Assembly (NCBI GenBank): GCA_030268105.1
Contig: BSDZ01000078.1
Location: forward strand, 4,627,001-4,691,000
Direction: 5' to 3'
Length of the DNA: 64,000 nt
Origin: Volvox africanus
Lineage: Eukaryota > Chlorophyta > Chlorophyceae > Chlamydomonadales > Volvocaceae
The notes under the pieces were generated by a model, which did no database searches, was not told where the DNA came from, and was given only the letters and a program-made list of their open reading frames with translations. Shown in pieces: positions 38,501 through 50,215 of the stretch. Made by a program: the position numbers and the translations under genes. Positions within the stretch are counted from its first letter, which is position 1. Each line of letters begins with the position of its first letter.

Positions 38501-41500
38501 CAGGCACTCATCTTAGGTACGGCCAAGGAACCTGCCGTACAGCGCAGCTGGGCTAAGGTGCCGCCGCTGGCGCCGGCTGCAGTAGGTGCAGGCGGTAGCA
38601 GGGAGGCATATGCTAGCGGCGCCGGGGCGGCGGCAGTGGCATCGTGCGGCACCCCTTGCGTTTCATCGAATGTGAAAAGACGTGAGAAAGTCTGCTGGGA
38701 GCTATGCCTGCGGTTTGAACCGCTGCCGCTCCCAGCATCGGCAGGCGGCAGCATCCGAATCAAGCGGCGGCTATGCACGGGACTCATAGGGGGCTGCCCA
38801 ATCTGTTGGTCGCCGCTCGAGAACTTCGAATGTTGCTGTAACCTCGGCTCGTTAGAGAGGTTAGACATCAACTGCCGCAGCCGGGCGTGTGTATTGGTGC
38901 GCTGCGGTGGCTTGCGGTTCTGGCGCTGCAAGGAAGGCTGCTTCAAAGTTAGTTGCTGCGGCTGCGGTTGCGGCTGCGGCTGCGGCTGCGGCGACAGAGG
39001 TGACGATGACGCTGGGGGCGGAGTAGGTGACGATGATGGCGACAGCAGCAGCAGCCGCTGCTGGTGCGGTTGCACGTGGTCGTGCTGCCTTCCATGTTGT
39101 GCAATCTCGTCAAGGGAGGGACGTGGGCTGAGGTTTGGGTACGCACGGTCTAGGTGCTGTATGGAAACGCTGCTGACGCAGCGGCGCGAAAGCAAGGGAT
39201 CTTCAGCAGGTCCCTGCAGCAACGGTGTAGCAGCGATGGCGGCTAGTTCCGGGAATATACTATTTCCATTCGCAGAAGTGGGGCTGGCAGTAGCTGTCCT
39301 GGTAGCAGAATCAGCTGAAGCTGCAGCAAGCGACAGCGGCAATAAAGCTGCTGCCGTCGCTGGAGCTGTTGCAGGTGCTGCTTTCTTATCATTATTATCA
39401 TAGTCACCGTCAGCGGCAGTAATTGCAGTTTGTGAACCAGCAGCGTCCGGCGTGGGTGCATCGGCCAGTTCGGCGGCAGGGGCAAGGTCGGCAAGAAGAG
39501 CAACTGGAGCCTCTTTGCCACCAAATCTACTATTGTTCCTTCCACCAGCGTCAGCGGCCCCATCTCCTTGGAGTAGGAGAATCGGTGCAAGGGGCGGAAG
39601 CTTGCCTTCAGCGTCGGATCCGCAAGTCAGTAGGCCCGTCCATGCCCGGTCGGTGATGCTGCCGATGGCGGCAGCCGGTGGCGGCCTAAAAGTTGGCTCC
39701 GCTGTTGGCACTGGTCTCCATAACCCCAGGCTCGCCTCCGGCACAGGATCGTGGCAAGACCTGGAACCTGATGCATTTGCTCCTAGTAAGGCTGCGGCAC
39801 CAGCCTCTGACGTAACGCCACCACCGCCGTCACGTGCATAGCCCGCCATCACGTTGCCTTCTATGGAGCCGACCTCACTCATAAGCGTTGCGGTCAGGAT
39901 GGAGGCTGAGCTGGACAGGAGGGCGCCATCGGGTCCAGCTGCGCCACTGGCCGTGGAGCCTGCCTCGTGGGCCTTACCCGAGTCCGCAGTGGAATATCCT
40001 ACGGTGCTGCCTTGCGCGAAGAGCAGCGCCGAGAGGCCTGGTGCACGCCCGATCGCTCCAGAGACCCCAAGAGCCCACCCACGGCGGGGTATTACGGGAG
40101 CTGGGTGTGATTTCCCGTTGTCATCGGCCGGGACAGCTGCGCTCACTGCAGCGACCGAGGGGGGCCCAACAACACAAGAGTCATCGACGCAGGATTCCAG
40201 TGGCTGGCTGTTTTCCAGCCCTCCGGCGCAGGTCTTCGGCGCGTGCTGCACAATGCCATCATCGCGAACAGCTTTGGTGGTGTTCTCCAGGCCGAGGCCG
40301 AGGCCGAGGCCGTTTCCGGGATTCCGGGGGACTATGTCGTCCAAGGAGGAGCCGGGGCTCATGAGGTCAATGCTTGCAGCTCTGGCAGCGGGAGCAAGCA
40401 TATCATCCGGTGTGCGTCTGCCCAGCGTGGACGAGGGCTGCACGGACATCTTGGGGGCAAGAGTGCTGCGAGTCCGCCGGGCTGGCGCCGCCGGTAGCCT
40501 TGCGCCGTGCGGTGTCGAGACAGATCTTTGAGATATACCTGAAGTGACAGCCTCAGCTGTGCCGTAACTGCATGGTGTAAATACTTCGGGGCTTCCCTCG
40601 ACGTGTGCACGGATGCCCGTTGCTATTGCCGTGGGTGCTGCTCCAGAAGCAGTCGCTACCGTGGCCGCCGCGGCAGCAAATGATATTGAGGGAGAGACCG
40701 CCAGTGATTGTGCGGCGGTTGTTGGAACGACGGGCGCTAAAGGGGCCAGCGTGCTCGGCGTAATGTTCACCGGCGATGCCAACGGGCCCGCACCACCAAA
40801 CCCCGTCGGGTGCGTCGGGACCCCATCCAATCTTAGGAAAGGACTCAAGGTCGTGGCGCTAACTAGGCTGGATCCAGAGGGTCTTGAGGAGCTAGGTAAT
40901 ACGCTGACGGTTCGTCGTGGAGGTGCTCGCTTCTTGGGGGTCGCCGCTGCCCCCAGCAGCCGCTGCAGTGTAGTTGGCGTTGGTGCGGCGGCATGCAACG
41001 GCGTAGCACAGCCTGAGGATGGGGACCGCACCCCACGACCCGGCTCGCGCGATGGTGCCGGCAAGAGCGGTGGATGTCCTTGCACATAAGCTGGTACGGA
41101 TGAGCATTCAACGTTGCTGACGGCGACGGCGCCCGCCGGAGGAACGACTGACGGGAGAATGTTGTTTTGAAGCCAACGAGAGATGCTATGCGTCGCCATA
41201 GTTAAACTGTCATTTCCTACGCTGTTCTGGATATCTGAGCCAACGTCAAGCGCGCCGCTCACTCCAGGCCTGTAATTCGCCGGCAACGATGAGACCATTC
41301 GCACGCAGTCCTTCAAACGCGCGTTAGCAAACTTAATCACAGCCATGGGCTGGGTAGTTGGGTAAGGGTTTACCTGTGCCCAAGGCGCCGAACCAGCATC
41401 TCCTTTAGCAGTGCACTGGTGTGGGGTGCCTTCCTGAGGCATCAACTCCGGACGCAATGCCGCGCTGCCATCGGCATTGTTGCCACCGCCGCCGCCACTG

Positions 41501-41985
41501 CCACCGCTCTCACCACCGCTAGCATTCGCATCCTGTAGATATGACTTCCGTTTATAGGGCGTGGTAACTTGATCACTATCCTCACAATCGAGCACGTCCT
41601 GATTGGACCTCCGTCCCGGTACAAAATCCCATCGCGGCGGAAAGTGCCCATGGCCGCCACTGCCAGAGACGCGTTCACCTCGCCCACCGGTGCCGGCCAT
41701 AGTGGTGGCAAGCAATTTTTCCGGCGTTACCATGTGCCGCACGATTTGCTGAGTTTGGAAAATGTAATGGTTGGGAGACGACTTCGCCGCTCCCCCCGGG
41801 GCAAGGTGCGTGCGCCGGGCTAGGCCCAGGCTACCACAACCGCGGTTGTTGCTGAAGCCGCAGCCGCCATCGCTTGACTCTAGTGCCGACAGAAGCAACC
41901 TGTTGAGGTGGGCCCACGCAATGAACCACAGGCCTTCAGAAAATATCATCGGGGGCCACGCCGATGATGCTGTGCAAGTAGTCCC
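35518..41985 (-). CDS. PAS-linked class III guanylyl cyclase 2 (canonical active site)
   Basis: Predicted to convert GTP to cGMP. Minus-strand exons: ~41985-38185, 37933-37663, 37170-37039, 36683-36571, 36365-36222, 35730-35518 (TGA). The first exon is a ~1,250-codon intronless block, rich in Ala, Ser, Pro, Thr, Gln and Gly (including a Pro-Gln repeat near 38970), closing with a PAS-like end ([12 protein letters not shown]). Then come the linker [14 protein letters not shown] and the catalytic domain: [13 protein letters not shown] (metal Asp), [16 protein letters not shown] (second Asp, guanine-selecting Glu), [26 protein letters not shown] joined to NVASRMES. The Glu/Cys pair marks a guanylyl cyclase, and the Asn and Arg transition-state residues are present. 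It ends shortly after [10 protein letters not shown]. Exon order matches cyclase 1, with fewer introns. No transcript signal was verified. Confidence 0.9.
36493..36519. repeat. CA dinucleotide repeat in a cyclase 2 intron
   Basis: About 13 CA units within the intron 36570-36366. Confidence 0.85.
37513..37583. mobile_element. Copy 2 of the ~70-bp dispersed element
   Basis: Same order of blocks as 1458-1527, with GCTGTGGTTTGGCCC, AAGGCCCCCGG, GTGCTTGTCC and AGGGCAAGTCGCCC. It lies in the cyclase 2 intron 37662-37171, on the strand opposite to that gene's transcription. Confidence 0.5.
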
Positions 41986-42000
41986 TGCTCACTGCCCCAT

Positions 42001-42076
42001 TTGATATTTGCATAGGCTTTTCCATTGGGTCCCATCAACACCACCAGCAGGACCAATATCACCGCTGGTGCAAACA
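42001..42076 (-). CDS. Candidate transmembrane exon of cyclase 2
   Basis: The minus-strand frame reads MIFLFAPAVILVLLVVLMG followed by a polar stretch, with a GTGAGC donor just after (near 42002). It sits directly upstream of the large PAS/insert exon, where a membrane anchor would be expected for a receptor-type cyclase. The acceptor and preceding exon are not fixed. Confidence 0.35.
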
Positions 42077-42876
42077 GAAATATCATTCAAGTATTGTCCT
42101 AACCCGATAAACACAGATGTGGAGGACAGCGTCCTTAAGGCAGCCACGCAGAGCACCTAAATGCCACACAGTCACGCAATCCTTGACCCCACAACAGCTA
42201 TGCAGCGCCCTTCCGCACCTGTCCACGTGATCAACGAGCGGTGAGCGCAATCGAGAGCTGCGCTCCCCAACGGAAGGCAACCCGCGGCTGTCTTCAACTC
42301 CGCCATGGCTGGGATGCCCGTAAGTCAATGCGCCAGCAACCCACCAGCCCGTCTCACCGCCACGTCCTGGTGTGCTCCCTGGACCCTGGACTACGCCCAC
42401 ATCCAGACGGTGGCGGCCCGGCAGCTGCACCACTGTGGAGAAGGTCTGCGTTGTCCATGCATGTGGAAAACAGGCGATGCTACCAGGCTAGAAGTACGGT
42501 AATCGCAACAGTTTGCAGCGGAGCCGACCCATATTGGATCGATTGCAGGAACAAATAATGCGTGATGCATGAATTTTGTGTCAAGAGGAACAGAGAGCGT
42601 TGAGGGGCGTGCACGGACATTGTACAGTGTTCGATGACGACGGTGACTGGCGACGACGATGTAGAATGCTGTTGTTAAGTCAACCTAGTGCGTCAATCTC
42701 CTCAACATCGGGTGCATTGGCGGTATTCGGGCACCCCAGCAAGAGGGACATGGTGAAAGGAAAAAATCATGTGGATCAAATTGTGGCGAATGGCTGATTT
42801 ACGGAACCCCGCAGGTCCCAAGTCCTGGCACCATCCAGAGCGGAACCAGTTAAAGCCACAGTTCCCTTCATCTCGC

Positions 42877-44220
42877 ACTCACCTGGCCGCAGCTCACAGT
42901 TTCCAGTGCCTGCTCCAGCATAGGCTTAGCCACGGGTGGGCCCCAGTAACCGCCAGCACCCGCGGGATTGGAGCCATTATTGCCACCGCTCAGCAGCACG
43001 CCCAGGATGACGGTTGCTGCCTGACCGCGAATGTCACCAAAGTAGGCCTGCAGGTGGTGCGCAGTTGAGGCCAGAGGCACCTTCACCCAGGGCTTGCGGC
43101 ACTGCACGGACTGGCGGCAGCTTTGAACGCGGTTGCGGCGAGGCCACTCTGGAAAGCGCTGGCGCCCGGCCAGCAGTTCGCTGGTAGTGCTCGTGCGCGT
43201 GTGATACATTGGAGCTTTCAAAGCAAAACGGCCGGTCCTTTCCCAATGCTTCGTCCTTCCATCCCAAACAGGACCCACATCGTACCTGTGACTGAGCATT
43301 CTGATAGAGCACAGTCCTGCACAACAATTCAGTTCAGAGCCACGGAAATCCTTAAGCAATTTAGAGAAAGAGAAAGAGAAAGAGAAAGAGAAAGAGAAAG
43401 ACTAAGGCCTCGAATAGGTAAGGCCCTGACGCATTATATCCTTGCATTACTAAGGGCATTACAAATCTCTCTTCCTCCTCTTCCCGACACGAGGGGCTGG
43501 GGGAATCCTTCTGCACGGTTAACAGCCAAGGTGCTGCGCCGCCTACTGAGTACGGACTAAAATCATATCTCCGATGGACTCCACACCAAGTTGAGCTTTC
43601 CCCTGAACCTAAAAAAGGTGATCCCGCCTGCCGCCCGTCTCTACCTAACCTCACGATCTCACGACCCTGACTGCAACACTGCCTGCTTCTTTTCATTAGA
43701 CACTCACCCGGGATGCCGTATTACTGTAATAAGGCATAGGCTTCCATCCAGAGCGACCTCACGCAGCCATGCTAGGTCCACATCCTCTGCCCCACGCATG
43801 TCCCCACCGGTGCCCCTCCCTCTGCTGTCCTTGCCTTCATCCTGCTCCTCCCTCTCGTTACCGGGCGCTTTCAGCTGGCCCAAGGTCAATGCCCCTCCCG
43901 CCCCAGTTCCCAAGGCGGAATCGGGGGGCCCTGGCTGCTCAGTCGCAGCCGACTGTGCTGACCCCAAACATCGCGGCCCCAAGAGCTCGTGGCCGCCGCC
44001 GGTAATCTGCCGCTGGCTCAGCGTTACCGGCGGCCGTGGGTCGGTCACCCGGCATCGGAAGTTGGTGCCTCGAGGGCTATTACCGGATGGCGTCGTGCTC
44101 AGCCCTCCGTCGGCTCGTAACGCGACATGCCCAACACCCCCACCGCCACCGCCACCACCACCGCCGTCGGTGTTGACGGCCTCAGAGCCGTCGATGGGGA
44201 CGCTGTTAACATCGGTTACG
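42877..44220 (-). CDS. Candidate 5' exons of cyclase 2 (unresolved)
   Basis: Minus-strand coding-like blocks: 43337-43287 (Cys-rich, ending at CAG|GTACGA); about 43215-42884 with PWVKVPLASTAHHLQAYFGD and an Ala/Gly/Asn-rich tail ending at CAG|GTGAGT; and about 44220-43740, an open Gly/Pro/Ser/Asp frame including ten consecutive Gly. No domain recognised. They share strand and composition with cyclase 2, so they are probably its N-terminal exons. Confidence 0.28.
43361..43400. repeat. Hexanucleotide GAGAAA array
   Basis: About six tandem units. On the minus strand this is TTTCTC, an intron-like pyrimidine tract just before a possible acceptor (TTAAG|GATTTC). Confidence 0.85.
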
Positions 44221-44384
44221 GCGGCGATGGAACGAGATATTGGCGGCTCATCAGCAAGAAGGCCACGGACAAGTATGGCAGGCTTAAGAGCTGAAGCAGC
44301 GCATGAAGGTCTGCGCTCTGCAGGATCCGCGTCCTCCGTTTCCAAAAGGCAGCTTTGAATCTGTGAACGCGCAACACATCGTCG

Positions 44385-44519
44385 TGTTGTATTGTATTGT
44401 ATTGTATTGTATTGTATTGTATTGTATTGTATTGTATTGTATTGTATTGTATTGTATTGTATTGTATTGTATTGTACTGTATTGTACTGTACTGTATTGT
44501 ATTGTAATGTATTGTATTT
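44385..44519. repeat. Pentanucleotide array (TTGTA)n with TTGTA/CTGTA variants
   Basis: About 26 tandem units, with T-to-C variants and one A variant clustered at the 3' end. Minus-strand frames through it (Gln-Tyr-Asn repeats) are artefacts. Confidence 0.92.
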
Positions 44520-44942
44520 CGAGAGAACAGCGGGCATTCCGTACAAGTCTGTGTCTGTGTCTGCGGGTGTGCGGTTATGTGTATGTTAAGCATGTGTGTG
44601 AATATGCATATGTAGCTGAGTATGAGCGTAGGTGTGGGTCTGGATCTGGGTCCGGATGCAAATCTGGTGGGAAGATAAATCGCTGCACGTGCCCTTCTCC
44701 CAATGAAACCCAACACCACGTCAAGTTTGGGATCCTCTGTGATTGCGAGGTTTGTTGCATCAACTGCTTGAGATGTGCAGCTGTGCCATGCAGCACTTGC
44801 CCTACACGATGCCCGGGCAACAGTTGGGGGATAGGGGGAATGTACAATGCGGCATCTAATGAAAAATGCAGCCTCGGCGGAGTTGTGAGCGGGCGGAGTG
44901 GAAGGGGTGCGAAATGGTACTAACACCGAAAAGCACGCAGGC

Positions 44943-45669
44943 TTAGCGTGGATGCTGGAGCTGTTCACCGAAAATCTGCTCCCAGTGAACCACAGAACCA
45001 TCTGCTGCTTTGTGCCTGTAGGGTGGTCGCATGGAGTCCGCGCGATTATCCACAACTGCATCGCTTGATCTCCACAACTCCAAACAGCCTAATAGTTTGC
45101 ATGCAGTTGTACCCACCATCAACGCTGGCTCGCACCCGCCACGGCGACGTGACGGTGCTAAGTAGGACACAAGCGTTGCGGAAGCCGTGTTGGGGTTGAC
45201 TTCGAGCCGAAGATTGAAAGCCAGGCCGCCTGCAGCGCATCTGCGCCCGTCGGCAAGGGCAGCGTAACCGGCCGTACAACAAGTGGGTTGCTGTGTATGA
45301 GCTGGGACAAATATGAGAAAGAGAGGGTCCCATGGCTTACCTGGCAGCAGCTGTGAGCGCCGAAGCCGCAACAGGGTCTGCACCTTGCCATGCCTCCAAG
45401 CCGGCCTTGGCCTGAGCACTGATCATATTCCGAGCCCTCCCCGACAACATAACTGGAACGAGATTGTAAGAGGCGTCGCGGTCGGCCGGATCATTTGCAG
45501 GGGATTTCAGACAGGTCGTTAGCCTCGTGAGCCAAGGCCGCCGCGCCTGATGAAACCGGGGTATAACCTCGAAGATAACGAGACCCTCCTCTTGTGAAAG
45601 TGACGCCTCAGCAGCTTTAGCTGATTTTAACGAGACGCATGGTAAAGCCCTCCGTTCACAAAGTTCCAT
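44943..45669 (-). CDS. Possible small gene, 173 codons in three exons
   Basis: An ATG at 45669 opens a 329-bp exon ending GCCAG|GTAAGC (45341). It joins in phase to 45290-45171 (SNPLVVRPVTLPLPTGADAL) and then 45015-44943, ending TAA. The total is 522 nt, a multiple of three. No family is recognised, and the second donor (GTGTCC) is weak. It could equally be N-terminal cyclase 2 sequence with the wrong end chosen. Confidence 0.27.
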
Positions 45670-47256
45670 GGTAGGCAGAGTCTAAGAGGAACTTTGTGTA
45701 TCTGTTGGGACTAAATGAATGAAATAACGCTAGTGTCCATCAAAAGGCAGGCTTCAACATACCTTCTCGAAACTACTGCATATAATACAACATCATCTGT
45801 TTAATATGACAGCTCTGCTTAAAACAATATATGGATCATTAGCTTAGATGTCTTCTTCTAGCTGTAAAACCGTCACTTTGAGGCAACAAAAACAGCCCGT
45901 ACTGAGTACGTCGACCGGAAACGACAAGTTGGTGGAGCGCGAGATCTACAAAACTCCAAGTTTCAATGTCAATATTTATTTGTGGCGTATCACTTGGAAA
46001 GGGGTTGTGTTCACTCAAGCGGTCGATGAGTTTTCCGTCAGCATTGACGTGGGCCAGAGGGTAGGACCCTCCTGACCGACTTGCTTCAAAGCTGCATCAG
46101 TCAGACTGTGCCCGATAATAACTAAACATCTCCATCCTGTACAGCGGAAGTAAAATATTGGAGCATGAATCTTCGATGGAAAGCGGCTTGAATCAAGTAT
46201 TTTGTGTACCCATTTACATTGTATGACCCATTTAGTCAAAACACGAGCAGTTTTTAAAAATCACGGCAGAGTGCCACGGATAAAGTGCATTAGGATAAAG
46301 ATTTTGAAACGTGGGGTACATTTATTCCACGGGGGACTAACAAGCTAGTCTGTCACACGACGTATAACACGACGTATAAGCATACCGGACACCCTACCCA
46401 AGGGACACTAAGGGCTGTAAGACCGAAATACGGGCCGCCAAAACCGTCAGCTAACTTCATCCATGATCTAGAACCGCCATGCCGCATTGCTTGTTCCATT
46501 GCAACACAGATTAAAACATTGTATTGCGATGCTGTTGCCGGACAGATTATTACAACCCGTTACAGTAGCTGGCACAACTAATAACTAAGGCGCCGACATT
46601 GGCTTTGCTTTGTCGAAGCTTCCGTGCTGGCATATCCCGCCCGAGGTACATCTTGATATGCCACAAGCAACCTCGAAAACTGCCTGGGTTCCTACCTTCT
46701 CATCCGTTTGTGCCAGATCCGCGCTGGGCACCACCCAACCGAAGGACAGACCCATGCTGCACCAAATGAGAAGGCCTTCACGCCGCCTTCACAGAAATCA
46801 AGCACTACGCCGGCCGTGCAGCTGCAAAACCGCCGGCCTTATGGACTCCTGAAAACCACCGCGGGGTCTCAAAACCGAAATACATGTTGCAAGCGTATCT
46901 TGTGTGACGCATCCCCGTGTCGTGTACAGCAAGTTGACATGATAGGGGCAGAAAACAATCCACAAGTTAAATTGGCCTCAGACTGCACAATCGCATTTGA
47001 GTTCTGGGCTGCTGGAGCTGAACATGCTCCGTTATCCGCCCAAATCACGATCACACTGCCAGCCGACTCCAGGATCAACCACGAGGGGTATCGATGCAGG
47101 GGGAAAGAGCTGTTCAGGCCACCCAAGGATGCTAGCAGGTTCCATCTCCCGCGTTCGCACCCACACCCGATGCTACTCTGCCATCGTGCCTGTGACATGC
47201 ATACACCTTTCGCCTCCTGTGCAAAGTAGCAGTGATGCCCTCACGACTTGATGCTC
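45670..47256. other. Non-coding stretch, probably including the hslV 3' UTR
   Basis: Directly downstream of the hslV stop on the minus strand. Minus-strand TGTAA occurs near 46548 and 46558, implying a ~700-nt 3' UTR. A 109-codon open frame at 46869-47198 lies inside that UTR and has no recognisable content. The remainder is lower in GC with no supported gene. Confidence 0.5.
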
Positions 47257-50215
47257 CTACGGGTAACTGGTGCCGCTAGCAGCTCCGTCTCCCGCCCCAG
47301 GCGCCCCAGGAAGGTTGACGGCGATGGTCTCGATCGTGAAGTTATCATTCGTATAAACGCACATGTCAGCCGCAATCTTCATGGCCTTCTTCCCTGGGTG
47401 CCGAGGGATTGGGGGAACCGGTTCGGTCATGTGGATCCTGGAGGCAACCGCACATTGCAGGGAAGGTTGGAAGCAGAGGCTGGCCATCAGTCGCATCCCC
47501 ATCGATTCCAAAATGTGTTGTTGTATTGCCCACACGCTCAGAGCTCCCACCGCGTTGGCCTAAGTTTAGACCGTCACGTAAGCCCGAGCCCTAGCTGCCG
47601 CCACTGAGCACAGAAACACTTGCCTATAGTTATTGCGTCCATTCCTGGTACATCCATTAGAGCCCGCGCCGCTGCCAGGGCGAAGTTGCCGCCGGATCCC
47701 ACTGCTACGAGAACAAAGAGGGAAAAAGGTGAAGAGGGAAGGCCTGGAGAGGGCAAAGCCAGGGTGCAGACGCTGTCCGCACTGTTCCAAGCAATCTTTC
47801 TTTTTCTGTTCCATTGCGAGAATATAGCCTTGTTTTAGTTTTAGGCTTGTGTAGCTTACCACGGCCAAACTAGTGTAGTTAGTTTACCAAGGCCGCAGCA
47901 GCTTTCCCGCTCACCCATAACGCCATCGTGAGGCTCCAGCACGTCTCCATTGCCGGATATGGTGAGGGTTGTGCTGGAGTCAGCTACTAGCAACTCCGCC
48001 TGGTTGCGCGGAATGAAAGGAGGCCGACGTGCAGAGCACCAATCAAAGGATGCGTGGTGAGTTCCAGAAACAGCAGCGGTAAATTGTTTACATGCGATGG
48101 TACTCACTCTACAGAAGCCAAACGCAGGCCTCGAAAACCAAGAAAGTTTTGCCAAATGCTTTTGGATCTGGAGATGCATATGTGGGACAAAAGACATAGA
48201 GGTGTTGAGGTACAGAGGTAGGTGCAGATGATAAGAGCGCCGGGGGGCAAAACTGCTTTCAGTGGCAGCTGCGACACAAATGCCGTGCCGGCTCCAAGAC
48301 ACGAGTCCTTTGTGAACTGACTTCCGCATCATAAATGCTTCGTGTCCAAGTTCCGCAAAATCCCCTGAAGCCAACACTCGCTACGGTGCCGAGGTGATCC
48401 TCCCTGGCACCGGCATTGCATAGCCGATTGCGGCGGTAGGTGTGTGGGATAGGTAGGGGGATTTTGCTTCACCCGTGGCCACTACCTGGCAGTCCCTACC
48501 TTTCCATATATTGCGGGACACCCCCGTCCGTTCACCCCTAGGGATATTGACTTCTCCGAAATAATCAGTGACTTTCTGAGTAGGTAGGTGGTTCAGCACC
48601 CACCACCAGCATCCAGTGGAATCTGCCGGATCAAAGGCGGTCTCAACTCCACTCCTGGTTGGCTCGCAAGTCACTATAACCGGGGTCCTCACCGTCCATG
48701 GACAGGTGTATCATCCTCGCGTGTGAGCTAGGAAGGCGATGGCTTATCAGCGAGCTGGAGGTCATCGACTGCCGAGCATCAGAAAATTTTGACGGAGGAT
48801 CTGGTGGCCGTGGCCATGGGCTTCATCCCCACCATCCTACCACCGTACCACGGCACTTTGCACCTCACCTGCAGGAAACGCAGTGCCTTGTCTTGACGCC
48901 ATTGCTTTGCCAACTCAACAGCTGCCCGCAAAAGCTGGCCTGTAGGATTTAGCAGGATGGGTCTTAGCACTTAGAATACCGCAACCACGGCAGGAATTGC
49001 GAGGTCGCGACGGGAATGGGAAGGTAAACCCGTCGGGTGGGGGGACATGCGGGTAGGGTTGGAGCAGCGGCAAGAAAATTCGCATTTAGGACTTGGATAT
49101 GGGGTTGGAATAAAACCTTGAGCTGAACGGCGACTCTAAAGCGATTCTAAACTGCTGGCAAGCTGTTCCGTGGACATGCCCATACCCTTGAGGAGCCCGC
49201 GTAATAGGAATAACAACAAACCCGCACACCCACCACTGCTTAAGTCAGTCCCTACCCGGGTGTTCTTCTAGCTTCATTTCCAGTCGCTCTAACAAGGATA
49301 GGCCATCCGCTGCTGTTCCTGTCGAGCCAACGGGAATTGAAACGCATCCAACATGAGTTGGACAGTAATTTAGCATGCGGCCAGCCATACCCGGAGGATC
49401 TACACGCGTGAGCTCATGCGCACTGTGCATCTGTCGCAATTCTAGACATATACAATTAAACATTGAAGATGCAACTGTCCTGCAAAGGCTACACAGCGCG
49501 GGGGCTGGGGCACCTTCGATTCTTTCATTCGCTTATCAGGCAGCCTTCTCCTTGCCATGACCCAGTATGCTGGCCCCCTGCGCTAAGACCGGAGCCCTCG
49601 GTCCTTCCTTCGTGGTCGGAAGGGCTAAAGTGCGATAGAGCAAGGAATGGCTGATCGACGGGCTGACGTCGTGTCTTCCCGGCCTCGTACCTGCAAAGCC
49701 GGCGACCACGCCATCCCCTATCCGGCGCACTTTGCGGACATTTGGCTTCACAGTAACAGGGCCGACTGAGACTTGACCGTCCCCGATCATTACCACCTGT
49801 TGGTTATGGTGAGGGCAGGGAGGTGTGGGGCTGAGGATGCGGCAAATGCAGTGTTATAAAACGGCTTCCGACGAGGCTCGTCCCCTTCCCGTACCATATC
49901 GTCCTTGCGGACACACAGGATTGTCGTTGCGTGTACTTCGGGACGTTGATAGCTGCTTGAAGCTCGCCATTGCGAATTTCTGCATAAGCTGCCCCAAAGC
50001 CCGGTTCTGCTTACACCTGCTCAGCATGGCGCATGGATTGCTTGTAAAATATATATATTTGGAGTACATTTGAACTAAAGCTGGGCACCAGCTTGTGCCA
50101 AAGTTGAGTGCATCTGTCGCAGTCATGGCCACCCAAAGCACAGTAACCTACATAAATTCAGTAACCCTTCGGTATTTTGGGCCGCACGCCGGAATGCCGT
50201 TACGCCAGCAAGCAT
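47257..50215 (-). CDS. hslV: HslV (ClpQ) ATP-dependent threonine protease subunit
   Basis: Proteolytic chamber of the bacterial-type HslUV protease; in eukaryotes it is organellar, usually mitochondrial. Minus-strand exons: 50215-50148, 49952-49895, 49796-49691, 49318-49256, 48939-48869, 47999-47915, 47704-47624, 47393-47257 (TAG), 222 codons in total, all in phase. Diagnostic blocks: [10 protein letters not shown] (mature N terminus, catalytic Thr-Thr), [86 protein letters not shown] and [16 protein letters not shown]. These track E. coli HslV end to end. About 30 residues precede the Thr-Thr and are rich in Arg/Asn/Gln, suiting a transit peptide. The first exon is tentative because its donor (GTTACT) is weak. 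The intron 47623-47394 uses a GC donor. HslU, the ATPase partner, is not in the window. Confidence 0.92.

Noticed and set aside
42000..47000. Possible rhodopsin or periplasmic-binding-type sensor domain at the N terminus of cyclase 2
   Set aside because: I looked for retinal-binding helix 7 and for solute-binding protein motifs on the minus strand and found none that persisted through a splice chain.
46869..47198. 109-codon minus-strand frame downstream of hslV
   Set aside because: It lies between the hslV stop codon and candidate TGTAA signals, so it is probably 3' UTR, with no domain or splice support.
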